DNA of 64,000 nucleotides from Acestrorhynchus altus (GCA_034509495.1 CM067507.1:18440102-18504101), one strand, 5' to 3'; numbered from the stretch's first letter, positions 45,627-57,630 are shown. The notes: generated from the sequence alone by a model not told the origin. Numbers and translations are program-made.

Positions 45627-45630
<4 letters not shown>

Positions 45631-47605
45631 AATTAGCAGTCCGACCTTGGCTGGTTTCTTCTTGCCTTTAACTGCAGTGACCCCTTCCTCTTAATTTTAT
45701 TACTATGTCTAAATTTCACAGGAGTGTGCACAGCCACACAAACACACAGTGACCTGTACAAACTGCTGACTGTTACATGAATCCTGGCCCACACAGTGTG
45801 CATTCATAAGGCCTCGAATCTTCACAAATGTACTAAAGATATAAAACATGTCCTCACACAAAACTGCCTTCTGAAACATCCATCAATTGCAAATAAGTGT
45901 GAAAAACAGCAAAAAGAAAAAAAAGAAAAGAAAACAAAAAAAAACAACAGAAATTCCACAGCATAGAGAAGAGGTGGTGCACCGTTCTCCTGTTGGATTC
46001 TTTTCTTTGTGCACTACAGAGAAAAACAAAGAATCCCAAAACTACAGCTACACATGACACAGCCCAGATGAGTTGGTCAGTTTTCATTTCAATGAAGATT
46101 TTGAAAACATTCATCTGTAGCATGAAGCTCTTTTGACCAAAAACAACCGGTCATCTAAAGCAGTGTCTCTCAGCCCTGGTCCATTCTTTAATTATCCGTC
46201 CCTGAGAGCATGAAAAGCGTAGCTGTTACTATAAACGTTCATTTATCTACAACTATATTCACACACACAAGTCCTTACAGCAAAACAAAAACTACTGAAA
46301 ACAAAGCAGTGAAATTTGGACTTCTGTATGACACGATTCTCCCGATTTCGTAGGTGCTCCACTGCCTTTTACTGCACCTTACTTTGGAAGTCTCGCATTT
46401 ACTTTAGTTTACATTGTATTTGATGTATCTATCTTTTTTAAACCTTCTCTATCTCTTGTGTAACCTCTTGCAGTTATTGATGTGGAGAGTGAGTGTTTTG
46501 GTCGCAGCAGCAACATAAGAAGCAGAGAAACAACCCCCCTCCTCACTCATCAGTAAGCCACACCTCCGCACACTCCCCAGCTGGCTCATGACCGACCTTT
46601 AACATTGAAATGTGGTTGAAATAATATGAATTGGTGCATCAATAGTGAAAAAGCACTGACACACTATTTCCTTTTCACCAGTTAAATGAGTCTCCACACC
46701 TCTGGGAGTGGATGTACTCTAAACTAAGTTTAAACTGGATGATGAACGAAAATCAAAAGCTACAGTTTAACAGTGTTTTCCGAGGTGGTTTCCAGCTGCT
46801 GGTACAGAACACTCTCGCTGCCATTTTGCATTCAGTATTAAACGATAAAGTGAAATTTCCACATTTTTGACTTTTGGGTCATGAAACAAGCTTGTGTTGC
46901 CATCTGTTATTTCTCTTTCAGTCTCAAGCAGTAAACAGAACACTCAAACACCAGTACGCCTTATAAATCACTAACTTATTAGATTTATTATTAATAATGT
47001 TATCCATAATGTTGTTTAGTCCTTGCAAATCTACACACACAGCTCCACCCACCGAACCACCTGCTGGGGCTGGATAAGATAAACCCAGTTACACTGATAT
47101 TATAACTCTCATGTCATGTTAGCCTAACATAAACATGTGATGAGCCTACACTGGACCAGTGGCTGGACATCCCAAGGAAACAGGGCAACATTAAACGTTA
47201 CTAAAGTGACCAGCCTCTGTGTTACTCCCATATTCCATCTACCTCCGAATGAGCAAAATGAGAATTGCAAAAAGTAAGATTCCCTCGATTGGAGACTGGG
47301 AGACAGCAGTTAGAAAGGCCTCCTCTTTCAAAGAGCAATTCTTCACCCCCAATTGCTTCTTCTATAAGGCTGTGACATGTGGAGAATTAACAAGCACATT
47401 TTCCACACTCCTATATTGCTATATAACAGCCCAGGGGAGAGTTTTGTGCTGCTCTGCAGTGAGAACAAAAGGCATTATCGTGCACGAGCACATACCGAAA
47501 GTAATCAGCTGCACTAATTAACAGGCAGGATATGTGGTTCGGAGTAAACACATATCCTCACACACATGGACATATGCAGTTCTGCATGCAAGCTTGCACA
47601 TGCAA
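45627..47605. other. No gene recognised
   Basis: A minus frame (45854-46123, 89 codons) has a hydrophobic segment, but half of it comes from an A-rich tract (45900-45960). GCAGTGTCTCTCAGCCCTGG at 46160-46179 matches one end of the inverted-repeat element at 8569. Confidence 0.45.
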
Positions 47606-48283
47606 TGCATCTGGAACGTCTGCAGACACTTTTTTTCACGTTTAATTTTTTTTTTTGAATTCAAAAGTTTCCCCCAACAATCTGCACTCAGCTCCCCTTA
47701 ATATGAACATGGAGGATGTGAAAATGTATTAAATAGGAAAATAATAACCTCCAGTCCTTTTGGGTATAATGCCAACAGGTTTGCACACCTGCAATTTTCA
47801 GCCACTCTTCTCTGCAGATCCTCTCAAGCTCTCGCAGGTTGTGTGAGGACCATCGATAGACCTTTTCAGGTCTTTCCAGAGATGTTCTATTGGTCAGTCA
47901 CTCAGGGACATTCACAGAGTCGTCCTTAAGAAACTCCTGTGGTGTCTTGGCTCTGTTTTATTAAAAGGTGAACCTTCAGCCCAGTCAGAGGTCCCAAGCA
48001 ATTTTTGATGGGATGGCCGGTTCTCAAAAGAGTCCAAGCTATTTTCCATTTTCCATTTAAGAATTATGGAGGCCATTGTGCTCTTGGGAACTTTCACGGC
48101 AGCATATTCTTTAAATTTCAAGTGTCATAGAAAAGGCCCTTAATACTTATGTCCATGTGGAATTTTTGTTTTTGCTTTTTAATAAATGTTCATGCACATT
48201 AATGGGAGAAAACAATGATTTTATTTTTTATTTTAGCACAAAACAGGAAACAGAAAGGGTCTAAAGACTTTCCCAAATTGTAT
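47606..48283 (-). mobile_element. Tc1-E relic, copy 2 (deletion derivative with both ends)
   Basis: The left end (GCATCTGGAACGTCTGCAGA) and right end (reverse complement GGGAAAGTCTTTAGACCC) are degenerate terminal repeats. On the minus strand, KVPKSTMASIILKWK (reverse of about 48047-48091) is the first DNA-binding segment. The reading then jumps at about 48005 to sequence from the distal part of the element (GAACCTTCAGCCCAGTCAGA and TCCAGAGATGTTCTATTGG on the plus strand). The catalytic domain is mostly deleted and the element is 678 bp. Confidence 0.85.
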
Positions 48284-49237
48284 ATACATACAAAAACTAC
48301 ACACACTAGGGTGATCACTAATAAATGACAGAAGTCAATCCATATCAGCTTAAATTAGTATTTCTATTACATAAATATAAATGTACAAAACATTTTGTCT
48401 GTCAGTGACATGTGTTTACTTTTGAGGATATGTTCTGTACCTCTCCCTGCAATCTGTCACAGTCAGAATGGAGACTTCTGTGAAGGCAGCACAGCTAATA
48501 ATCATGTAAAATAATACTGTTTACGGGCTTTATTTGCTTTTATCTGCTAAGTTTTCTGGCCTGGGATGCAATATTCCTGACCTGACGGGACATATCTCAG
48601 AAAGAGGCCAATATAACCATTTTTACTTCATATGTTAGCACTTCATGGGCCAGACTTCCGTTTGTCTGTTTCTGTTTATTTACCTAATGGCATTTTTACA
48701 CTTATCTCAGACACTTGAGTCCACACCCAGGCCTGGGAGAGGGGCTCATTATCACTGGTATGCTTTCACGCACAGTAATTTAATCTCACCCATAGATCGA
48801 CTGTGCAATTCCCTACATCAGTTGACTGTGAGGCACTAGCTTATTCTTTTTCTTGGAAACAAAGCAATGAAGTCTTGCTTGAAAAACAATTTTCACACTT
48901 GAGCAAATGTATTGAACAGGTTCTAGGAAAAATGTGGAAATGTCCTGTCTGATTCACTGACATTTAGCTGGCTAACGATTATTCACAGGGAGGTGCGGTT
49001 TGAACTGATAAAACAGCATTTGGTGCTTTGTATCAGTGACACTGTACGTCATGGTTTAGACAACCATCCGGAAGTTCAGGTGTTATTTTAATGTTGTGTG
49101 CTCACTCATGGCTTTGGAAAAATGTCATTCATTGAATATTTATTTATTTTCATTAGAAAAAAGTGTGAATATCTGAAAAACAGACAGAATTAGAGTTTAA
49201 TTTACGAGCTGACGCATACCTATGCATGCACACACAC
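48284..49237. other. No feature recognised
   Basis: AT-rich, unique-looking; no coding signal. Confidence 0.5.
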
Positions 49238-49485
49238 GTCATCCAAGATTGTTATAGTACAATTGGTGTCCAGTAAAAATGTATCTCCAAAATGGTGACT
49301 TTACAGCAGAAAAAAAAAAAAAAGAATTAACTTTGAAAAAAAGATAATTTCAACTATTTTTAGAGCATTTCTATTGGCCTATTCATCCAGAATTATTTAC
49401 ACTGTGTAGATCCGCTACAGGGTTCCAATGATGGAGAAAACCTAAAATGGAGACACATTTTGACTAGACAGCAGCAATATGCATA
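49238..49485 (+). repeat. Repeat H, copy 1 (unclassified)
   Basis: AGCATTTCTATTGGCCTATT, CATCCAGAATTATTTACA, GATGGAGAAAACCTAAAA and CAGCAATATGCAT (ending about 49480) recur in order at 58428-58563. The upstream part includes TATCTCCAAAATGGTGACTT and an A-run (49308-49323). Class unknown. Confidence 0.65.
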
Positions 49486-49671
49486 TGATTTTTCGTTAGT
49501 TTTGTCTGCATCCTTATTTTATTTACATGTTAATCATCATTTCTGAAAGTGTCTGGAAGCTCCATGCATTTGTTTTAAAATGTTTAGATTATCAGCCCTA
49601 AAAATCAGTTATTTAGTGTTTATCTATAACAGGCAGCAATCCTGAAATACACATATCAACCCACCCCAAAC

Positions 49672-50100
49672 ATATGCTATATGTCCAAATGTTTATGGAC
49701 ACCCATTCTAACAAATGCATGGCACCTATTGTTAACACAGATGTAGATGCAAATGTACACACAGCTTGTCTAGTCCCTGTAGAGAAATTCTGCCAATAGA
49801 GCAGAGCAAAATTGCAAAAATGAACATGGCAGCATACCTAATGCCTGGGGTGGGCTAGAGGAAAAGGAGCGCCTGAGCATTGAGAACTGTGTTCTCTGGA
49901 ATGATGGTGCTTCATTCAACACTTTTGGGATGATTTGCAGAGTTCGGGATAAGGTGTGGTGATGATTATCTAACATTCTGACTTCGCTGATGCTCACAGC
50001 AATGTTCATAAATCTAGAAGCATGACTTCCCTGGACAGAAGGGACAGAGACAGACAGACACAAAAAGCAGGATGAACCCATTTTCATACCCGTGATTTCA
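49672..50100 (+). mobile_element. Tc1-D deletion derivative, copy 5
   Basis: 5' end TATGTCCAAATGTTTATGGA. The body has TTGTCTAGTCCCTGTAGAGA, CCTAATGCCTGGGGTGGGCT and GTGTTCTCTGGAATGATGGT. The junction is AACACTTTTGGGATGA, followed by GATGATTATCTAACATTCTG. The 3' end is not clear. Confidence 0.82.
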
Positions 50101-50902
50101 GAAAGAATGAGTTAACTGAAGCTGTGCAAGTTTGTGGACCCGTATGGTGGAGCAACGACAGCAGTACTCAGTACAGAACTCAAAGCTTGTTTCCGTTTCA
50201 AGCGCTCCACACTCTAGTTCCTCAAAGCTCTTTTAGTGTTGGCTCGCTGTGAATAGGAACTCTCTGGAAAGCAGAGTGTGATCTCCACTGCGCACACAAC
50301 AGGTAAACTATCAAGTGCATCAAGTGGGAAGTGACTATGGTAACGGAGTGCTTAGTAAGCATGCTGCTCTCTCACTCTACCTGTCTGCTGTTGATAGCAG
50401 CCCCTGAGCTGCAGATGGCTGTTTAGACCATCTGAGCAGCAAGCTCAATGTAGGTGCATATGATTCAAACAAATGCATAGCTGTAAAACCACACGCGCAT
50501 ATTCACTCACATAATAAATGGCTTTTTCTAAATATCTGGTGCAGTCTACAATTATGATGTTTTATAATTCTCTCTTTTTTAACCATTAAAATCAGCAGTT
50601 TTTCAGTTATTCTGTTTTTGTTTTGTTTTGTTTTTTTATCCCTGATACTAATAAGTATAGTAATAAGATACCAGTCCATTTCCTTCTTAACTAACACATT
50701 CATTAAATGCATGTTCTGCTTCAAAAACAATACTTGTCCTTTTAAAAATGTGTTGGTTCTATAAACAGTGACAGCACCATTAAAATCAGAATTAATCTTT
50801 GAAAATGTAATTGCATTATGCAATTAATGCCAACAAAAATCTAATCTACTTATGTTACATAGTTTGTAAGTTCCTACTATTAAATAAAATTCAGCTGTAT
50901 GT
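50101..50902. other. No feature recognised, AT-rich
   Basis: A T-rich run (50615-50638) and AT-rich unique-looking DNA. Confidence 0.5.
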
Positions 50903-50972
50903 ACTGCAGTGAAGGGGATAGCATTGCTGCCTGGCACTTTGAAGGTTCTTAGTTCAGTTCTGTGCTTTAGTG
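50903..50972 (+). mobile_element. Possible SINE head fragment (S2-like)
   Basis: GGATAGCATTGCTGCCTGGC and GTTCTTAGTTCAGTTCTG mirror the A-box to B-box segment of SINE S2. No body follows. Short and diverged. Confidence 0.35.
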
Positions 50973-52814
50973 TATGTAATTTTATTTTGCATTTATAGAA
51001 TTGATATGCCATGAGTAGTGATTACTAGTGCAGCTTAAAAAAAATATTATCATTAAAAAGCTCATTCATGATCACAGTTTCATTCAAAAAGGTAAAGCAT
51101 TAAATATTATATTCATTACATGTAAAGTGACCTTTCTTTTTATTGTTTACCTGTTGATCGGTCTGGAAAACCAGAAATCCAGAATGTCAACAAAGAACTA
51201 CTTAAAACTCCTTAATAAAGTTTGAGACTAAGAAGTCTTCTGGAAAACACATTTCCACTTTAAGAAAACAGATCTTAAAGTAACGTCATTCTTAAAGATT
51301 TTTGTAAATCGCTAAGATGAATCATTATCGGGAAGCAATGAATGATACACAATTGAGACGTGCTGCTAATTAATAAGTGTAATAAATGTAAAATAAAATT
51401 TCTTGTTATTAAAGTTTTGAAATAAAGTGATATACTGGACTTGACAGTCTTCTTTTTAAAAAGAACAATTCTTATGATTTATATTTTATACACTAAAGCT
51501 GATCATTCAGCTCCCAGTTACTTCAAAACACTGCAGTGGAATCAATTCATGGGTGATGTGTGTGTGTACTAGTACACTCTGAACTGAGATGCTTTAGTTT
51601 TTCTAGCAAATAATGGTGTCAAATAACTACTTTATAGTGTTTTTAATGTTGCTATGATGTTCCTGTTCTAAAGCCTATTTCTCGCAGCTGTTGTCTGCAG
51701 TAGTATTTTGAATTATGACTACAAAAAAAACAAGACTGAACAACATCGCTGGAGTGCTTTTTTTATATGGTTTTTTGGTAACATGGGAAAAACCTACATA
51801 CAGTCAAAACACTAAAACTACTGATTTTTTGTTTTGCTTTCATGTTCCACTGTAAGATAATTCTACACTGTTGCTTTAAACTGTTTAATTACATTTTTAC
51901 AACATTCCTCACTGCCGAAGGCTGGGAATAACATCCATTAAAATCACCTAAAGTGCTCTGCTAGAACACAGTGGTAAAAACAAAGGATCAAAATGGAAAC
52001 TGGTGTCAAACAGCCAATACCAAGTCCATTAAAATATATGCCCTGAACAGGCACAATCCTGATTCAATAGCAGGCATGAATCCACTTCTCCAGTCCATTT
52101 TCGGGTTTCTCTCTTATTATAAGAACCCAGTTTTTCAGCTTTACAGTGTTTTATTTGTGTGGAAGAGCTGTACACACTATGTTCAGTGCACTCACATTCA
52201 GAAGCTGATGCTAAAATCTCGCATGGTTTATAGAGCAGCAATAAAGCAAAGTTAAGGCCCCAACTAAAAATAAATGTTGTGCTCTTCCATAACACGGTGC
52301 AGTAAGGACCCTTGTCCAAAACCTCAGGAGGGGACAGTGTTATCTGTTTGTAGAGTGCAACAGGCAGTGTGTTAAATCACTTTGGGAGAGCACAGAAACA
52401 ATAAGGTACTGACAGAAAGAGAAATTACTACCCAGCTAGTAGAGGTCTTACCGGCCAGTAGATCATGCTCCTACCACTCTCTTAATGCATTTCAAAACCG
52501 AATGCATGCAAGTGGCCTCTGCTTAAAAACAAACTGAAAATAATGAAGACAATTTTCTAACCTAAAAAACAACTTCCAATGTCCCTGCTCCTCCTCAAAG
52601 CACTTCACACCCCACCTGCTGGGCTGATACAAGACCTTAACACACAGGTCACCTAACTGCTGTAACCAGCTATATTAATCATGAACTAAGTAGTGTCTAT
52701 AGAACTGTCCAGCTACACTGATCTATTTAATACTATCATGTTTACTATAAATTAGCAGTGAATTGTGGGAGATTATAATGACCTCAAAATAACATTCAAA
52801 ATCCCTTTTTATGA
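50973..52814. other. No gene recognised, AT-rich
   Basis: Unique-looking AT-rich DNA. No coding or repeat family was recognised. Confidence 0.5.
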
Positions 52815-53943
52815 TATGGATACATATTTGGCACAGTTTGTATTGTTACAGCCTCATTCCAGAACAGAGGAATATTCTATGTCAAAATTCCACATACTAC
52901 ATGCCACAATGACAAAGTGAGAAAAGTTAGTTTGCAATAATTGCAAATTTATTAAAATTAAAATACAAAAATATAACATGGCCAATGAGAACAGTGGCCT
53001 CCATCATCCAACATTGCTCTGTGGAAAGACAAGAACCTTACAGAGCAAAAACCATTTCTGTAGCACTTCACCAATCAGGCATGTATGATAGAGTGGCCAG
53101 ACAGAAGGCACTCCTCAGGAAAAGGCACATGACACCCCTTCTGGAGTTTGCCAAAAGGCAACTAAGGGACTCTCAGACCATGAGAAGCAAAAAGATTGGA
53201 CCAGATTTTTTGGACTGAACATCAAGCATCATGTCTGGAGGAAACTAGGCACTCCTCATCACTTAGCCAATATCATTCCTATTGTGAAGCATGGTGGAGG
53301 TAGCATCATGCTGTGGGCATATTTTTCTGCAGCAGGGACTGAGAGACGAGTCAGACTTGAGGGGAAGAATACTGCAGTGATGTACAGAGACATCCTTGAT
53401 GATAACCTGCTCTGGACCTCAGACTGGGATGAAAGTTTCTTCCCACCGGATGACAATCTTCCAACAGGATGACAATCCTAAGCACACCCAAGATAACAAA
53501 GTAGTGACTTCGGGACAACTCTGTAAATGTCCTTGTTTGCCCCAGCCAGAGACCAGAATTGAACATCTCTGGAGATATCTAAACATGACCGTGCATCAAC
53601 GCTCCCCATCCAACTGATGGAGCTTGAGGAGTTCTGCAAAGAAGAATGCGAGAAACGTCCTATAAACAGGTCTGCCATGCTTGTAGCATCTTTCTCAAAA
53701 AGACTTGAGGCTGTAATTGATGCCAAAAGTGCTTCAACAAAGTATTGAGCAAAGGCTGTGAATACTGTACATTATATTTTTGAGTATTATTTTATTTATA
53801 AATTTGCAAAGATTTCAAACAAACTTTGTTGACTTTGTTTTTGTGGGGTAGAATTGTGTGTAGAATTCTGAGGGGGGAAATTGATTAAATCCATTTTTTA
53901 TTAAGGCTGTAAACAGTGCTGTGAATACTTTCTCAGATGCACT
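52815..53943 (+). mobile_element. Tc1-E relic, copy 3 (nearly complete except the N-terminus)
   Basis: The left terminal region (TTGTTACAGCCTCATTCC, GCAAATTTATTAAAATTA) leads into coding sequence from 52985. RTVASIIQHCSVERQEPYRA and LLRKRHMTPLLEFAKRQL are DNA-binding parts. KHGGGSIMLWAYFSAAGT is at about 53287-53340. FQQDDNPKHT has the second catalytic Asp at 53468-53470, and RIEHLW has the catalytic Glu at 53561-53563. The Asp to Glu spacing is 30 codons, not 34. HQRSPSN marks the C-terminal region. The first-Asp segment is altered (KIGPDFLD). The 3' end is recognisable (TTAAGGCTGTAA, TACTTTCTCAGATGCACT). The N-terminal region seen in copy 1 (28688 onward) is deleted. Stops and shifts make it inactive. 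Confidence 0.93.
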
Positions 53944-54326
53944 GGAAATAGGCATCAATTTTGGTCACAGCCATTGATGATCTTCATCTACACAGGCATT
54001 CGTTAAGGGTTGGATGTAATAAACACCAAGCTAACAGTTTTTGAAGGTGATGTGTTGAAAGCAAAAAAATGTCAATTCTGACATCTCCAAAATATCAGGC
54101 AGATCTGGTGGGGTGCTCCTGATGTGGAGTGGTCAGTACCTACCAAAAGTGTTCCAAGTATGGACAACTAGTGTACTAGAGACAGGGTCATATGAAGGCC
54201 TCACCACACAACTTCCAGGACTTAAAGGATCTGCTAGTTGCATTTTGGTACCACAGGAGACTTTCAGAGGAGGCAGATCTGTTTCGGTGTGCTGCCAAAG
54301 GGAGGTCTATCCAATATTATGAAGGT
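53944..54326 (+). mobile_element. Tc1-A relic, copy 6, left part
   Basis: TGATGATCTTCATCTACACA, GTTGAAAGC before the start region, TCTGACATCTCCAAAA, GGTCAGTACCTACCAAAAGT, then GGCCTCACCACACAACTTCC, CTTAAAGGATCTGCTAG and GGTCTATCCAATATTATGAA follow the Tc1-A order in plus orientation. The catalytic middle is deleted. The element is broken at 54326 by repeat S3 and resumes at 54729. Confidence 0.8.
54321..54326. repeat. Putative target duplication of S3, left
   Basis: GAAGGT, repeated at 54723-54728 on the other side of S3. Confidence 0.6.
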
Positions 54327-54722
54327 CAATCAAATCAATCAAATTTTATTTATATAGCGCTTTTTACAACAGGAAGTTGTCACAAAGCAGCTTTACATAG
54401 ATCCAGGTCCAAGCCTCGAATGAGCAGCCAGTGGGCAAACAGTGGCAAGGAAAAACTCCCTCAGACTTGGAGGAAGAAACCTTGAGAGGAACCAAGGCTC
54501 CAGAGAGGCACCCATCCTCCTCTGGTCAACGCCGGACAGCATAAGCAACGGCACAGTACATGGGTTTAGAGAAGTAGAAAAAATAAAATAAAATAGATGG
54601 AGGGAAGAGAAAGAATTTTGGTTGTAGTAGTGATGAAGTCCATGCAGGTAGCGTAGTGTAATCAGGCAGTTGGTACTTAGCAGTGGAGGGGTAAAGGGGT
54701 GGACCAGTGTCCGCCAGGCGTG
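54327..54722 (+). mobile_element. Interspersed repeat S3, copy 3, inserted in Tc1-A
   Basis: The order is (TCAAATCAATCAAA)-type start, TTTATTTATATAGCGCTTTT, GTGGCAAGGAAAAACTCCCT, GGAAGAAACCTTGAGAGGAA, CACCCATCCTCCTCTGGTCA and AAGTCCATGCAGGT. It is the best-preserved S3 copy and about 396 bp long. Tc1-A sequence on both sides and a 6-base direct repeat show an insertion. Confidence 0.88.
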
Positions 54723-54752
54723 GAAGGTGGTACTAATGTTATCAGATCAGTT
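54723..54752 (+). mobile_element. Tc1-A relic, copy 6, right terminal part
   Basis: GAAGGTGGTACTAATGTTAT followed by CAGATCAG fits the Tc1-A terminal repeat that would have followed 54326 before S3 inserted. Confidence 0.65.
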
Positions 54753-55299
54753 TAAACATGTGTGTTCTGTACAGGTCATCAAAATACACACTGGTGTTTT
54801 CATTCTGTGTGGGTCAGTCTGGAATATGTGTAAGAACAGATGGATGACTCTGATATAAAGAACAGTTTGGCCTGGAGTATCCACTGTGACCCTGCGTCCA
54901 TTTACATTTTGTTTCTCATCAGCAAATTTTAAATGTTTAAATGATTCACAGGGTTGAACTTGTGTGAAGCTAAACTCTGTGGCACAGGGTTTAACGGAGT
55001 TTAGCTTAACTTAACTTGTAAATAATGTATCACTGTATTCTTAGCTTTTCCTACAGAAGGACTGCAAAAAATGTAACAGCATCTGTCACCATTTCAGCTC
55101 CCATTTCATGTCCATATGGTGGCAATACCTGGGTGTGATGCTCAACCACAGCAATTAAAGAGAGGAATGAGTCTTTTTATTCTCTACCAGAACTCCCCAT
55201 GAGGAGGATTTACAACTGTCAGCCTTCATGCATTTCATCACTAATCAGGTTCACTCTTCTGAATTCTGCAGTAAAACAGGAACCAGACATCTTCAGATA
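54753..55299. other. No feature recognised
   Basis: Nothing supportable. Confidence 0.5.
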
Positions 55300-55880
55300 G
55301 GTTCACACTGCAGTTTCCCACAAAACCCGTTCTTAACGTGATATTCGTAGTCTGAACATTTGGTGTTCCTAAACTGATGTACACATGAGAAAGGTCTCGG
55401 TTTTGATATTCACCAACATCATGAGCTATCGAGGAGTTCTAGTGGCTGAAAGCTGGGCTTATGACCAAAAATGCTACCTTCTTCTTGCCACATATCAGAG
55501 TCTACGCTCAGACTGCAAGCAAATCAGATCTGCTATGATGACAGTCCACACTGTGTTTTTTGCAAGTGATCAAACCAGCAGATTGCTGTTGTAAAGACAC
55601 AGGAGTCAATATGTTGTAGGATACCCGCGCCTCCATCACTCTGGACTTGACGTGATTGTTTTTTTGAAATCCGATTTAAGCAGCCAGAGCATCTAGACAT
55701 AGAACGACCTGAACAAATATGATTTTGTAATCGCATTTCAAATCACATCCAAATTTGGTTTTGATGAAATTTACAAGAATCAGATTTGATGTGGTTTGTG
55801 TGGTCCAGACTATGAAAAATCAATCTGGATACAATCTAGAAACACCAAAAATCTGATATGGACTGACATTCAGAACATAG
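55300..55880. repeat. Repeat G, putative copy 4
   Basis: CAGTCTGAACAT-like and GATTTTGTAATCGCATTTCA words with AATCTGGATACAATCTAGAA (55822-55841) and AATCTGATATGGACTGACAT resemble repeat G. A GATTTGATGTGGTTTGTGTG block is also present. Long and diverged. Class uncertain. Confidence 0.35.
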
Positions 55881-55885
55881 CCAGA

Positions 55886-56415
55886 TACAGTCATGTGAAA
55901 AAGTTAGGATACCCCATGAACACCTCTGACTTCTATAACATATTAAAACATATGGACATTTGATCTTCAACTACATTGAGGATGGAGATGATGTAACCAA
56001 TCAGATAAGAACTGTCTTTTTAAATCAGTTAAAATGTGATTAATAGAAATGCCAACAAGAACGTGAGAAATAAGTTAGGACCCTGTGCCCTCAGAGCTGG
56101 TACTTTCTCCTTTGGCTGAAATAAGGTCATTGAGATGTCTCCTATAACCATCTACCAGGCTCTGTCATCGACTTGAAGATTTGCTCCACGCAGAATTCTT
56201 TCATTAATGTGATTTTTCAACGTCAGTCTTTGTACAGATGGTCTTGCATTTTTGTCATGCCCCCTCTGATTCGCTAAGATTTCAGAGTGGTTTCTACGAT
56301 GGAGGGCCCTCCAGAATCTTCTGCAGCAAAGCAGCCACAAACCATAACACTTCCACCTCCATGCTTCACAGTTGGTATAATATTCATGTGCTCAAATGCT
56401 GCATTTAGGAGCCCA
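55886..56415 (-). mobile_element. Tc1-F relic
   Basis: The left end TACAGTCATGTGAAAAAGTT plus AGGATACCCCATGAA is a Tc1-like terminal repeat. The subterminal region has CTTTGGCTGAAATAAGGTCA and ATAACCATCTACCAGGCTCT. On the plus strand, CACTTCCACCTCCATGCTTC (56349-56368) is the reverse complement of the KHGGGS block of the transposase. The transposase therefore lies on the minus strand and is largely deleted between them. The partner terminal repeat is not found. Confidence 0.75.
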
Positions 56416-57630
56416 TACAGAAACAAAAACAAACCCATACCCAGCCTCATTTATTAATTTCAGCAGTGTAAAACTGTCATTCCTATCAATGTGCTCCTGA
56501 TCTTAGTGCTGAAGCTCTTAGCCCGTTGTGTCTATGTTTAATACAGCGTATCATTGCTGACATGCCGAAACCTCGGCAAGGAAAGAAACAACCTTCTTAA
56601 GTGTCAATGTTCAAAGTAAAATGATTTCGATTCCATTCGTTTGTCTGTTTGTTCATTTCATGAATTTTGATACAATGTAAAGAACCAGTGTCAGATTCAA
56701 ATGATGTCAAAAACTGAAAAACACAGAAAAAATGAAAACACAAGATTTTTGTGTGACAGAGACAATGTGCTTCTCTGCTCATGTATGCAGAGCCAGTACT
56801 AGGCTTTGGCCCAGTTTTCCATTTTTGCACTGGGTCTTAAGGTTTGAGGGATTTGGGTCATTGGAGCTGCTCATGCATCAGCAAAAACAGGCTCCTCTCT
56901 GCAGCTCAAAACCATGCACCTTTGTACCAGTCAGCACTCCCTCACTCCAAAGAAATATGACAGTAATTCAGTGTAAATGCACAGCCCGGGCCACCTTTAC
57001 TGAATGTGTATTCTGTTCAGTGAGGTGTGCAGCTGTCGAAGAAAGCAACAAGGCCTGTTACCTCTGGGAAACAGACACAGCAATCAGAAGAGAACACCTT
57101 GTAATTCAGTGTAATAGGCTGAAGGGGGAATAACACTGTGATCACCAATCAGAGGGAAAAAGTGGGAGAGAGAAAAGAGAGAGGGTGGGATTTCAGCGTC
57201 CGCCGAGCCTTAGGCATCAACAGCTCGGTCACAGTGGACAGGCATGAGATGATTGCTCAAGTTATCCAATCCTCTCCAGTGTAAACACACGCTGTCCTCA
57301 CTAGCAGCACACTTCACAGTTTAGACAAAGACTGGTCAAGAATACGGCCCATCAGGCTTTCCACAAGCAGGGTTTTCACTTCTGGGATCTTTCTGGGAAA
57401 TGTCTTTTTATCTTATTCACTCTGGATGAATTTCAGCACTGCAACCTATGAAACAGAATTTGGGAATATCATATTTTTATATACATATAATCATTTATTT
57501 AGAGTTTATAGATCAATGCAAACATACTACTCCTGCTTCAGCCTTCGAAATGTGGTCTACCAGACATTTCTTTTAACCCCACCCTGTCACACACTGACAG
57601 AACCAATTTTTTATACACTGATTGATAAAT
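56416..57630. other. No gene recognised
   Basis: The 133-codon plus frame (56732-57133) is Cys-rich but has no recognisable spacing or domain. Otherwise unique-looking. Confidence 0.45.

Noticed and set aside
45854..46123. 89-codon minus-strand frame with two hydrophobic stretches, like a small membrane protein
   Set aside because: The second stretch comes from an A-rich low-complexity tract. The first is a single hydrophobic segment, common by chance. No splice sites of good quality flank it.
56732..57133. 133-codon Cys-rich frame resembling a secreted protein
   Set aside because: Cys spacing fits no family that I know, there is no signal peptide, and the flanks carry no exon signals.
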